A stretch of DNA of 7,004 bases, taken from contig JAFIHP010000375.1 in assembly GCA_017849335.1 (NCBI GenBank), forward strand, positions 1 through 7,004. The letters run 5' to 3'. Origin of the DNA: Actinomycetales bacterium. GTDB lineage: Bacteria > Actinomycetota > Actinomycetes > S36-B12. This document shows, in pieces, positions 1-5,931 of this stretch (the stretch's first letter is position 1; each line of letters opens with the position of its first letter). A program made the translations under genes and the position numbers. A model generated the notes under the pieces. It saw only the letters and a program-made list of their open reading frames with translations, was not told where the DNA came from and did no database searches.

Positions 1-133
1 CGCCCGCCACGCCGGCCTGCTCGCGGTCCGCATGCTGTCGATCGCGGACGCCTCGCTCGTCGAGGCGATGACCGGCTTCCAGGAGCGTCTGAACGCCGAG
101 GCCGCGGCCAAGAACGACAACCTGACCCGCTGA
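1..133 (+). CDS. purE: PurE C-terminus (N5-carboxyaminoimidazole ribonucleotide mutase), 5' truncated by window edge
   Basis: The last 43 residues of a protein are read from base 2 to the TGA at 131-133. They start ARHAGLLAVRMLSIAD and end with a charged, alanine-rich tail. The AGLLAVRML block followed by an FQ-R-L helix is characteristic of the class I PurE C-terminus and resembles mycobacterial PurE as I recall it. PurE is a cytoplasmic enzyme that moves the carboxyl group of N5-CAIR to give CAIR in de novo purine synthesis, working after PurK, which would be expected just left of the window. The catalytic N-terminal part is not visible. The stop lies 10 nt before the LtrA-family start, so the two are probably co-transcribed. 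Confidence 0.9.
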   Translation, partial: ARHAGLLAVRMLSIADASLVEAMTGFQERLNAEAAAKNDNLTR

Positions 134-135
134 GG
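132..135 (+). promoter_or_regulatory. Shine-Dalgarno (GAGG) of the LtrA-family gene
   Basis: GAGG lies 8 nt before the GTG at 144 and overlaps the purE stop codon (TGAGGG). It supports GTG 144 over the in-frame GTG at 156 as the start. It also shows that this gene is translated from a leadered, purE-linked message, unlike the genes that start behind a TANNNT box. Confidence 0.6.
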
Positions 136-143
136 GACGCGAC

Positions 144-1328
144 GTGATCCCTCGGGTGATCCACGAGCACCAGCGGGTCGGCTGGTTCGAGCTCTTCTAC
201 GACCTCGTCATCGTGGCGACCGTGGGCTACGCCGCCCACTCCTTCGCCCACCACCCGACCTGGGCATTCGGCTTCTGGATCTGCGCCTGGGTCCTCGTCA
301 TGTTCGTGCTGTGGTCGCTGACGACGATCAACCACAACTTGTTCCCCGGCGACTACACCTGGCGCCGGCTGCTCGGCCTGGGTCAGATGATGGCCCTGGT
401 CGTCGGGGCGCTGGGGATGGTCGCGGACGAAGGACTGTCGTCGGCCGCGGGGTTCGGCGGGATGGGTGTCGCGTTCGCCTGCGGGGCGGCGCTGTACGTC
501 GTGCCGCTCGTCCGTCGGATGGGCGACAGCCCCACGACGTGGCTCGTCGCCGTGTGCGCCGTCGCCGGCTCGATCGTCCTCCTCGGCGGCACGGCGCTGC
601 ACGACCCGGTCGGCTGGGGCCCGACCGACCGGGCGCCCTACCTCCTCGCGGTCGGCGTCGGCATCATCGGAGCCGGCCTGTTCGTGGCGGTCGGTCGGCT
701 GCCGGCCCTCGGCGACGACGAGCACCTGACCGAGCGGCTGGGCCAGCTGGTCATCATCGTCCTCGGCGAGACCTTCGTGAGCCTGATGTCCGCGCTCGGC
801 GGCAAGCCGGAGATCCCGAACCCGCTGTTCATGGTCCTGACGTTCGTCGTCGTGTTCGCCGTCTGGAGCCTGTACTTCTCCAGCGTGGTGCCGGCCGGGA
901 TGCCGTCAGGCCCCTGGCGCCTTCGTGCCTGGTACGTCATGCACTGGCCGTTGATGTTCGGCGCGGTCGGAGCGGCAGCCGGGTTCTCGATGGTGATGCT
1001 CATCCCGTTCGGGGACGAGGGCACCGCGGCCACGGCGAACTGGACGACGGCACCGCTCGCCTTCGTCATGGCCGCCCTCGCGGTCATCACCTGGATCGGT
1101 GCCGGACGGATCACGCCGCAGGTCCGGCTCCACCTGTTCGTCGTCGGCACGCTGGTCGTGCTGGCGGTGGTGGACGAGTTCTGGACGAAGACCACGGCCA
1201 ACTGGGAGATCGCGGCGGGAGCCGTGGTCGTAGCGGCCGACGCGTACGTCTCGCGACGCCTGGACGTCCCGGACCGGACGTCCGCCGCCCTCGCGTCGGC
1301 CGGGGTGGACCCGGCGGGCACCGACTGA
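144..1328 (+). CDS. LtrA-family (low temperature requirement A) integral membrane protein
   Basis: This 394-residue protein is almost entirely hydrophobic helices. Candidate membrane segments lie near residues 17-33, 43-61, 79-94, 103-124, 131-150, 166-185, 201-217, 226-247, 264-287, 302-319, 327-344 and 354-370. Two hallmarks of the LtrA family (Pfam PF06772) are visible. One is the N-terminal signature GWFELFYDLVIVATVG at 13-28, with an acidic and aromatic core inside the first membrane segment. The other is QLVIIVLGET at 201-210, with a buried Glu. The family was named from a Listeria locus linked to growth in the cold; its molecular function is not established, so a transport role would be inference. 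The GTG start is backed by a GAGG ribosome site. The gene follows purE by 10 nt, suggesting read-through from the purine operon. The last 20 or so residues are polar and probably cytoplasmic. The length fits the family. Confidence 0.9.
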   Translation: MIPRVIHEHQRVGWFELFYDLVIVATVGYAAHSFAHHPTWAFGFWICAWVLVMFVLWSLTTINHNLFPGDYTWRRLLGLGQMMALVVGALGMVADEGLSSAAGFGGMGVAFACGAALYVVPLVRRMGDSPTTWLVAVCAVAGSIVLLGGTALHDPVGWGPTDRAPYLLAVGVGIIGAGLFVAVGRLPALGDDEHLTERLGQLVIIVLGETFVSLMSALGGKPEIPNPLFMVLTFVVVFAVWSLYFSSVVPAGMPSGPWRLRAWYVMHWPLMFGAVGAAAGFSMVMLIPFGDEGTAATANWTTAPLAFVMAALAVITWIGAGRITPQVRLHLFVVGTLVVLAVVDEFWTKTTANWEIAAGAVVVAADAYVSRRLDVPDRTSAALASAGVDPAGTD

Positions 1329-1361
1329 CGCGGGCTCAACGCCCCCTCAGGTTCGCCCCCG

Positions 1362-1367
1362 TAGCGT
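1362..1367 (+). promoter_or_regulatory. TAGCGT -10 box of a predicted leaderless promoter for the sulfatase gene
   Basis: TAGCGT fits the actinobacterial TANNNT -10 consensus. Its last base is 7 nt before the first base of the GTG at 1374, so transcription would start at or next to the start codon. There is no Shine-Dalgarno between the box and the GTG, and no clear -35 hexamer at 16-18 nt spacing. Three other genes in the window show the same spacing. Confidence 0.55.
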
Positions 1368-1373
1368 CACCGG

Positions 1374-2921
1374 GTGCCCGTGCGCTGTCGGACCCGACCC
1401 CTGCTCGCCGCCCTGTCCGTGACCGTCGTCGCGCTCGTCGCGGGCTGCTCCGCTGCGGCCGACGGTGCGTCGGACAGCCCGCCGCCCGGCACCGTGAGCA
1501 CGCCGACGACGCCGTCAGGCGGACCCACAGCCAGCGGTCCCGTCGCGACACCGGGGACGATCAAGAACGTCGTCCTCGTCCTGGCCGACGACCTGGAATG
1601 GCCGCTGTGGAACGACATCCCGCGCCTGAAGGCGCTGGAGGCGGAGGGCACGACCTTCACCAACTACGTCGTGTCCGATTCGCTGTGCTGCCCGTCGCGC
1701 ACCACCATCTTCCGCGGGCAGTACGTGCACAACCACCACGTCGTCTCGAACGACCAGGCCTCGGGCGGAGGATGGCCGGTCTTCCGCGACCAGGGCTACC
1801 CCAAGGACTGCCTGCCGGTGTGGCTGCACAAGGCGGGTGTCCGCACCGGGTTGGTCGGCAAGTACCTGAACCAGTTCCCGCAGCGACGCGGCGACCTGGC
1901 GATCGCGCACCAGGGGTGGGACGACTTCGTGGTGCCGACCTCCCACCGTGCCGAGTACCGCGGGTACGACTACCGCCTGGACGACAACGGGACCATCGAC
2001 GCCCACGGCAGTGCCCCGACCGACTTCCTGAACGACGTCCTGACCTCCAAGGCGACCGACTTCATCGGGACCGCCGGGGACCACTTCTTCCTCGAGCTCG
2101 CCACGTTCACCCCGCACCTCCCCGCACCGGTCGCCCCCCGGAACCTGGGCACCCACACCGGGGAACGCGCGCCGCGCGACCCGGCGTGGGACACGGCCGT
2201 CACGAACGCCCCGCACTGGCTCGCCGGCCTCCCGCCGTTCACGGCTGCCACCGCGGCGCACCTCGACCGGACGTGGGTGCGGCGCGCGCGTTCGGCCGAG
2301 TCGGTCGCCGACTCGGTCGACGCGGTCCGGGCAGCGCTCGCGGCGAGCGGGCACACCGACGACACGCTCCTGCTGGTCACCTCCGACAACGGGTTCCACA
2401 CCGGCAGCTACCGCCTGCACCGCGGGAAGCGCACGGCGTTCGACGACGACACCGTGGTGCCGATGGTCGCGATCGGGCCGGGTGTCGCTGCCGGCCGGAC
2501 CGTGCCTCAGATGACCAGTGAGACCGACCTCGCGCCGACCATCTCCGAGGAGCTCGGCGCTGGCCACCCCGACTGGGTCGACGGCCGCAGCTGGAAGGAC
2601 CTGCTGGCCGGCCCTGTCGACCACTGGCGCAGCGGAGTGCTGTCGGAGAGCCTGGGGACGACGCTGCCCGGCGACCCCGACTTCCAGCTGATCGCGCCCC
2701 CGTCGTTCACGGCGCTGCGGACCGAGCGGTGGCTCTACGTCGAGACGCCCGGTCAGCGGAGCGAGCTGTACGACCGCCTGAACGATCCGTACGAGCTGCA
2801 CAACATCATCGGCACCGCCCCGCGCCAGACCCTCGCAGCGCTGCACCGGCAGCTGGTCGCGATGCACCGGTGCGCCGGTCCTACCTGCCGCGTGGCCGAC
2901 GCGCTGCCCGGGACCGCGTAG
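1374..2921 (+). CDS. Exported lipoprotein sulfatase (type I, formylglycine-dependent; GNS/Sulf-like motif)
   Basis: This is a 515-residue arylsulfatase-superfamily protein (Pfam PF00884) that hydrolyses sulfate esters. Residues 1-25 form a lipoprotein signal peptide: basic start, hydrophobic core, and lipobox VAGC with Cys25 as the lipidation site. A Pro/Ser/Thr/Gly-rich linker follows to about residue 62. The catalytic domain opens with NVVLVLADD, where Asp72 and Asp73 are calcium ligands. The core motif is CCPSR at 105-109, so Cys105 is the predicted formylglycine. The surrounding SLCCPSRTTIFRGQYVHNHH resembles N-acetylglucosamine-6-sulfatase and extracellular Sulf enzymes. Further expected elements are GKYLNQF at 162-168, SDNGFHTG at 337-344 (metal ligands Asp338/Asn339) and the C-terminal DPYELHN at 471-477. 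Cys105 must be oxidised by a formylglycine-generating enzyme, which is not encoded here. The substrate cannot be told from sequence; a sulfated glycan is the inference. The GTG start is supported by the intact signal peptide and the TAGCGT box. Confidence 0.93.
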   Translation: MPVRCRTRPLLAALSVTVVALVAGCSAAADGASDSPPPGTVSTPTTPSGGPTASGPVATPGTIKNVVLVLADDLEWPLWNDIPRLKALEAEGTTFTNYVVSDSLCCPSRTTIFRGQYVHNHHVVSNDQASGGGWPVFRDQGYPKDCLPVWLHKAGVRTGLVGKYLNQFPQRRGDLAIAHQGWDDFVVPTSHRAEYRGYDYRLDDNGTIDAHGSAPTDFLNDVLTSKATDFIGTAGDHFFLELATFTPHLPAPVAPRNLGTHTGERAPRDPAWDTAVTNAPHWLAGLPPFTAATAAHLDRTWVRRARSAESVADSVDAVRAALAASGHTDDTLLLVTSDNGFHTGSYRLHRGKRTAFDDDTVVPMVAIGPGVAAGRTVPQMTSETDLAPTISEELGAGHPDWVDGRSWKDLLAGPVDHWRSGVLSESLGTTLPGDPDFQLIAPPSFTALRTERWLYVETPGQRSELYDRLNDPYELHNIIGTAPRQTLAALHRQLVAMHRCAGPTCRVADALPGTA

Positions 2922-2944
2922 CCGCTGGTCCACGCCTCAGCGGC
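2921..2944. terminator. Hairpin spanning the convergent gene ends (possible bidirectional terminator)
   Basis: GCCGCTG at 2921-2927 pairs perfectly with CAGCGGC at 2938-2944 around a 10-nt loop. The arms overlap the last base of the sulfatase TAG and part of the TGA stop (2937-2939) of the minus-strand CoA-binding gene. The genes are only 15 nt apart, so this stem is the only obvious candidate for stopping transcription from both sides. Neither side has a T tract, so it would be an intrinsic terminator of the U-less kind proposed in actinobacteria, or just a 3'-end protecting stem. GC-rich DNA forms such stems by chance fairly often. Confidence 0.4.
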
Positions 2945-3344
2945 GCCGCCACTCGATCAGCGGGCACGTGTCCATGACCATGACGCGTCCCGCGTCGCGG
3001 ACGCGTTGCGCGGCGGCCTCGTCCACGACGCCGAGCTGGAACCAGACCGCGCCCGCTCCGACCGCGACCGCCTGGTCCGCGAACGCACCCGCGCGGTCCG
3101 AGCGCACGAACACATCGACCACGTCGGGCGTGCCCACCGCGGCGGCCGCCTCGGCGATCGTCGCGTACCCCTGCTCGCCGTGGACGACTTCGGCCCGCGG
3201 GTGGATCGGGACGATGCGCTTCCCTCGTGCCTGCAGCGCCGCCGCGACGCCGTACGCAGTCCGTTCCGGGCTGTTCCCGAGGCCGACCACGAACCACAGG
3301 GTCGACTCGTCGAGCAGGCGACGGATCTCGTCCGGGTCGTTCAC
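2937..3344 (-). CDS. CoA-binding domain protein (YccU-like, Rossmann fold)
   Basis: This 135-residue single-domain cytoplasmic protein resembles the CoA_binding_2 family (Pfam PF13380, typified by E. coli YccU). Visible features are a beta-strand and glycine turn FVVGLGNSPERTAYGV at 18-33, IVPIHPR at 44-50, the QGYATIAEA segment at 58-66, VDVFVRSD at 76-83, and the signature VWFQLGVVDE at 100-109. It ends with VMVMDTCPLIEW at 121-132. The family has the succinyl-CoA-synthetase CoA/NAD-binding fold; its physiological role is unknown. It starts at a GTG 12 nt after the ugd stop, with only a weak GGGG as ribosome site and no TANNNT box, so it is probably the second gene of a ugd operon. The length is normal for the family. 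Confidence 0.9.
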   Translation of the reverse strand: MNDPDEIRRLLDESTLWFVVGLGNSPERTAYGVAAALQARGKRIVPIHPRAEVVHGEQGYATIAEAAAAVGTPDVVDVFVRSDRAGAFADQAVAVGAGAVWFQLGVVDEAAAQRVRDAGRVMVMDTCPLIEWRRR

Positions 3345-3356
3345 GTCGGGCCCCGT

Positions 3357-4676
3357 TCAGATCCGGGGACGGCCCAGGGCGCGGTACGTCCAGCCCGCGG
3401 CACGCCAGGCGTCCGGGTCCAGGGCGTTGCGCGCGTCGATCACGTTCCGTGCGCCCGCCAGGCCAGCCGCACGGTCCGGATCGAGATCGCGGTATTCGCG
3501 CCACTCGGTGCCGAGGACCACCAGCTCGGTCCCGCGCAGTGCCGCGTCCAGGTCGGGTTCGTACCCCAGGTTCGGATAGACCTTCTCGGCGTTGCGGAGC
3601 CCCTTGGGGTCGTGCACCACGACATCGGCTCCGGCCGCCTGCATCGCGACCGCGACGTCGAGGGACGGCGAGTCGCGGACGTCGTCGCTGTCCGGCTTGA
3701 ACGACGCGCCGAGGACCGTCACGCGATGCCCGCGCAACTCCCCGCCCAGCACCTCGCGGGCGAGGTCGACGGTCGTGCTGCGGCGGCGCAGGTTGATCTG
3801 GTCGACCTCGCGCAGGAAGGCCACGGCGTCCTCGGCGCCGAGCTCGCCGGCGCGGGCGGTGAAGGCGCGGATGTCCTTCGGCAGGCACCCGCCCCCGAAG
3901 CCGAGGCCGGCGGCCAGGAAGCGACTGCCGATGCGCGGGTCCAGGCCGATCGCGCCGGCCAGCTGGACCACGTCAGCGCCGGCGGCCTCGCACACCTCGG
4001 CCATCGCGTTGATGAACGAGATCTTCGTCGCGAGGAACGAGTTGGCGGCGACCTTGACGAGCTCGGCGGTCGCGAAGTCCATGACCAGCAGCGGGGTGCC
4101 CTGAGCGGTCACCGGGGCGTAGACCTCGCGGAGCAGGTCCTCCGCGCGCTGCGAGCGGACGCCGATCACGAGCCGGTCGGGGTGGAGCGTGTCCTCGACG
4201 GCGAACCCTTCGCGCAGGAACTCCGGGTTCCACGCGAGCTCGGCGCCCTCCGGACCCGACTGGGCGATCCGCTCGGCGAGCTGGTCGGCGGTGCCGACAG
4301 GAACGGTCGACTTGCCGACCACGAGCGCACCGGGGCGTAGGTGCGGCAGCAGCGACTCGACCGAACCGAACACCTGCGAGGTGTCGGCACGCTGTGCGCC
4401 GGCGGCCTGCGGGGTGCCCACGCAGACGAAGTGGACGTCCGCGAACTCGCCCACCTCGGCGAACGAGGTGGTGAAGCGGAGCCGGCCGGCCTCGATGTTG
4501 CGCGCCAGAACCTCGTCGAGCCCGGGCTCGTAGAACGGGACTCGCCCCGAGCGCAGGAGTTCGACCTTCGCAGGATCGACGTCGAGCCCGACGACCTCGT
4601 AGCCGAGCTCGGCCATGCAGGCGGCGTGCGTCGCGCCGAGGTACCCGGTCCCGATGACGGAGAGGCGAAGCGGCAT
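3357..4676 (-). CDS. ugd: UDP-glucose 6-dehydrogenase
   Basis: This 439-residue enzyme oxidises UDP-glucose to UDP-glucuronate in two NAD-dependent steps, supplying uronic acid for surface polysaccharide. The N-terminal Rossmann domain has the dinucleotide loop VIGTGYLGATHA at 7-18 and Asp32 for NAD ribose. FVCVGTP at 83-89 and GKSTVPVGT at 121-129 follow. WNPEFLREG at 149-157 is typical of the family. The central helix carries ELVKVAANSFLATKISF at 205-221, with Lys208, Asn212 and Lys218. The active-site motif GFGGGCLPKD at 259-268 supplies the catalytic Cys264, Lys267 and Asp268. The C-terminal UDP-binding domain contains LGASFKPDSDDVRDSP at 322-337. The length is normal and all key residues are present. 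GDP-mannose dehydrogenase belongs to the same superfamily, but the motifs favour UDP-glucose. The ATG start lies behind a TAGCCT box, divergent from fadE25. Confidence 0.95.
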   Translation of the reverse strand: MPLRLSVIGTGYLGATHAACMAELGYEVVGLDVDPAKVELLRSGRVPFYEPGLDEVLARNIEAGRLRFTTSFAEVGEFADVHFVCVGTPQAAGAQRADTSQVFGSVESLLPHLRPGALVVGKSTVPVGTADQLAERIAQSGPEGAELAWNPEFLREGFAVEDTLHPDRLVIGVRSQRAEDLLREVYAPVTAQGTPLLVMDFATAELVKVAANSFLATKISFINAMAEVCEAAGADVVQLAGAIGLDPRIGSRFLAAGLGFGGGCLPKDIRAFTARAGELGAEDAVAFLREVDQINLRRRSTTVDLAREVLGGELRGHRVTVLGASFKPDSDDVRDSPSLDVAVAMQAAGADVVVHDPKGLRNAEKVYPNLGYEPDLDAALRGTELVVLGTEWREYRDLDPDRAAGLAGARNVIDARNALDPDAWRAAGWTYRALGRPRI

Positions 4677-4682
4677 GGCGCA

Positions 4683-4688
4683 AGGCTA
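4683..4688 (-). promoter_or_regulatory. TAGCCT -10 box of a predicted leaderless ugd promoter
   Basis: On the minus strand TAGCCT is followed by TGCGCC and then the ATG of ugd. The last base of the box is 7 nt before the first base of the ATG, which fits transcription starting at the start codon. There is no Shine-Dalgarno. The best -35 candidate, ATGAGC at 18-nt spacing, is only a half match to TTGACA. Confidence 0.55.
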
Positions 4689-4697
4689 GTGCGCTGG

Positions 4698-4705
4698 CCG
4701 ATCGG
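4698..4705. promoter_or_regulatory. 8-bp palindrome in the ugd/fadE25 divergent promoter region
   Basis: CCGATCGG is a perfect palindrome within the 66-bp divergent intergenic region. It lies about 38-45 nt upstream of the predicted fadE25 transcription start and 22-29 nt upstream of the ugd start. It could be half of a regulator site, but it is short and no second copy was noticed in the intergenic region. Confidence 0.2.
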
Positions 4706-4730
4706 TGCTCATCGCCTGCCTACCTGCGAG

Positions 4731-4736
4731 TACTGT
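4731..4736 (+). promoter_or_regulatory. TACTGT -10 box of a predicted leaderless fadE25 promoter
   Basis: TACTGT is followed by GGCGCC and then GTG at 4743, again ending 7 nt before the start codon. No ribosome site is present in the region upstream. The box helps choose GTG 4743 as the true start, even though the frame stays open far upstream, antisense to ugd. Confidence 0.6.
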
Positions 4737-4742
4737 GGCGCC

Positions 4743-5912
4743 GTGGCCGGAAACAAGGACTTCCAACAATTTACTCTGACCGAGGAGCACGAGGCCCTGC
4801 GGGAGGCCGTGCGCGAGCTCGTCGCGGACAAGATCGCCCCGCGGGCCGCGGAGGTCGACGAGACGGGCGAGTTCCCGTGGGATGTGTACGAGGCGCTTCG
4901 GTCCTCGGGGTTCCACGCGATCCACATCCCCGAGGAGTACGGCGGCGAGGGCGGCGACGCACTCGCGGCCTGCCTCGTGATCGAGGAGGTCGCCCGGGGG
5001 TGCGCCGCGAGCAGCCTGATCCCCGCGGTGAACAAGCTCGGGACGATGCCGCTGATGGTCGGCGGGACCGAGGACCTGCTGGCGCGCTACCTGCCGAAGG
5101 TGGCGTCCGGAGAGGCGATGTTCTCGTACGCGCTCAGCGAGCGGGAGGCTGGCAGCGACGCGGCGTCGATGCGGACCCGCGCGGGCGCCGACGGCGACGA
5201 CTGGGTCCTGACGGGGCAGAAGAGCTGGATCACCAATGCCGGCGTCTCGGGCTACTACACCGTCATGGCGGTCACCGACCCCGACGCGGGTTCGCGCGGC
5301 ATCTCCGCGTTCGTCGTCCACGCGGACGACGAGGGCTTCTCGCTCGGCACTCCGGAGCGCAAGCTCGGGATCCACGGCTCGCCGACCCGCGAGATCCTGT
5401 TCGACCGCTGCCGGATCCCCGGTGACCGGATCGTCGGCGAGCCGGGCACGGGCTTCCAGACGGCGATGCGCACGCTCGACCACACCCGCGTGACGATCGG
5501 GGCGCAGGCCGTGGGCATCGCCCAGGGTGCCCTCGACGTGGCCACGGGCTACCTGAAGGAGCGGCGCCAGTTCGGCAAGCCGATCGGCTCGTTCCAGGGG
5601 CTGCAGTTCATGATCGCGGACATGGCCATGAAGCTCGAGGCGGCCCGGCAGCTCGTCTACGTTGCCGCTGGAAAGAGCGAGCGGCAGGACGCCGATCTCA
5701 CGTTCTTCGGTGCTGCCGCGAAGTGCTTCGCGTCCGACGTCGCGATGGAGGTGACGACCGACGCCGTGCAGGCGCTGGGCGGGGCCGGGTACACCAAGGA
5801 CTGGCCGGTCGAGCGCATGATGCGCGACGCCAAGATCACCCAGATCTACGAGGGTACGAACCAGGTGCAGCGCATCGTGATCGCCAAGCAGATCCTCGGC
5901 CGCCTCGGCTGA
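4743..5912 (+). CDS. fadE25: Acyl-CoA dehydrogenase, FadE25-like
   Basis: This is a 389-residue FAD-dependent acyl-CoA dehydrogenase, which introduces the alpha-beta double bond into acyl-CoA thioesters and passes electrons to ETF. It has the three standard domains: helical N-terminal (about 10-125), beta-barrel middle (about 127-225) and helical C-terminal (about 235-385). Signature 1, ALSEREAGSDAAS, is at 130-142. WITN at 162-165 and the GIHGSPT region at 209-215 belong to the middle domain. Signature 2 lies at 343-362, including ALGGAGYTKD. IYEGTNQ at 368-374 supplies the predicted catalytic base Glu370. Long segments such as SSLIPAVNKLG and CFASDVAMEVTTDAVQ match M. tuberculosis FadE25 as I remember it, and the length agrees. 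The exact acyl substrate is unknown. The GTG start fits the FadE25 N-terminus (AGN-x-x-F) and the leaderless box. Its first ten codons are unusually AT-rich for the window. Confidence 0.95.
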   Translation: MAGNKDFQQFTLTEEHEALREAVRELVADKIAPRAAEVDETGEFPWDVYEALRSSGFHAIHIPEEYGGEGGDALAACLVIEEVARGCAASSLIPAVNKLGTMPLMVGGTEDLLARYLPKVASGEAMFSYALSEREAGSDAASMRTRAGADGDDWVLTGQKSWITNAGVSGYYTVMAVTDPDAGSRGISAFVVHADDEGFSLGTPERKLGIHGSPTREILFDRCRIPGDRIVGEPGTGFQTAMRTLDHTRVTIGAQAVGIAQGALDVATGYLKERRQFGKPIGSFQGLQFMIADMAMKLEAARQLVYVAAGKSERQDADLTFFGAAAKCFASDVAMEVTTDAVQALGGAGYTKDWPVERMMRDAKITQIYEGTNQVQRIVIAKQILGRLG

Positions 5913-5919
5913 GAAGCGC

Positions 5920-5925
5920 TACCGT
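5920..5925 (+). promoter_or_regulatory. TACCGT -10 box of a predicted leaderless promoter for the RmlC-like gene
   Basis: TACCGT begins 8 nt after the fadE25 stop and ends 7 nt before the ATG at 5932, with the spacer CGCCCC. No Shine-Dalgarno lies upstream of the ATG. The 19-nt gap after fadE25 would allow read-through too, so this may be an internal promoter rather than the only one. Confidence 0.5.
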
Positions 5926-5931
5926 CGCCCC

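Noticed and set aside
1299..1315. GCCGGG-GTGGA-CCCGGC stem as a terminator for the purE-LtrA transcript
   Set aside because: It is a perfect 6-bp stem near the LtrA 3' end, but it lies inside coding sequence, has no T tract, and short GC stems are common here. Kept only as a weak possibility.
311..2521. Long plus-strand open frame of 736 codons across the LtrA and sulfatase genes
   Set aside because: It is a frame-shifted shadow of two well-supported genes. The translation is dominated by Arg, Gly, Pro and Ala with no recognisable domain, as expected from GC-rich codon bias.
1515..2933. Minus-strand open frame of 472 codons antisense to the sulfatase
   Set aside because: The sulfatase on the plus strand has full motifs. 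The antisense product is a Val/Arg/Gly-rich shadow.
3345..3356. Promoter for the CoA-binding gene in the ugd gap
   Set aside because: The 12 bases contain no TANNNT box on the minus strand and leave no room for a separate promoter outside ugd. Co-transcription explains the gene better.
3006..4340. Plus-strand open frame of 444 codons antisense to ugd
   Set aside because: It lies opposite the ugd/CoA-binding pair, whose catalytic motifs are intact. Its sequence is low-complexity Arg/Asp/Gly/Ala with no domain.
4341..4742. Upstream extension of the fadE25 frame to 4341
   Set aside because: The added 134 residues are antisense to ugd and have no family similarity. The FadE25 N-terminus and the TACTGT box both place the start at 4743.
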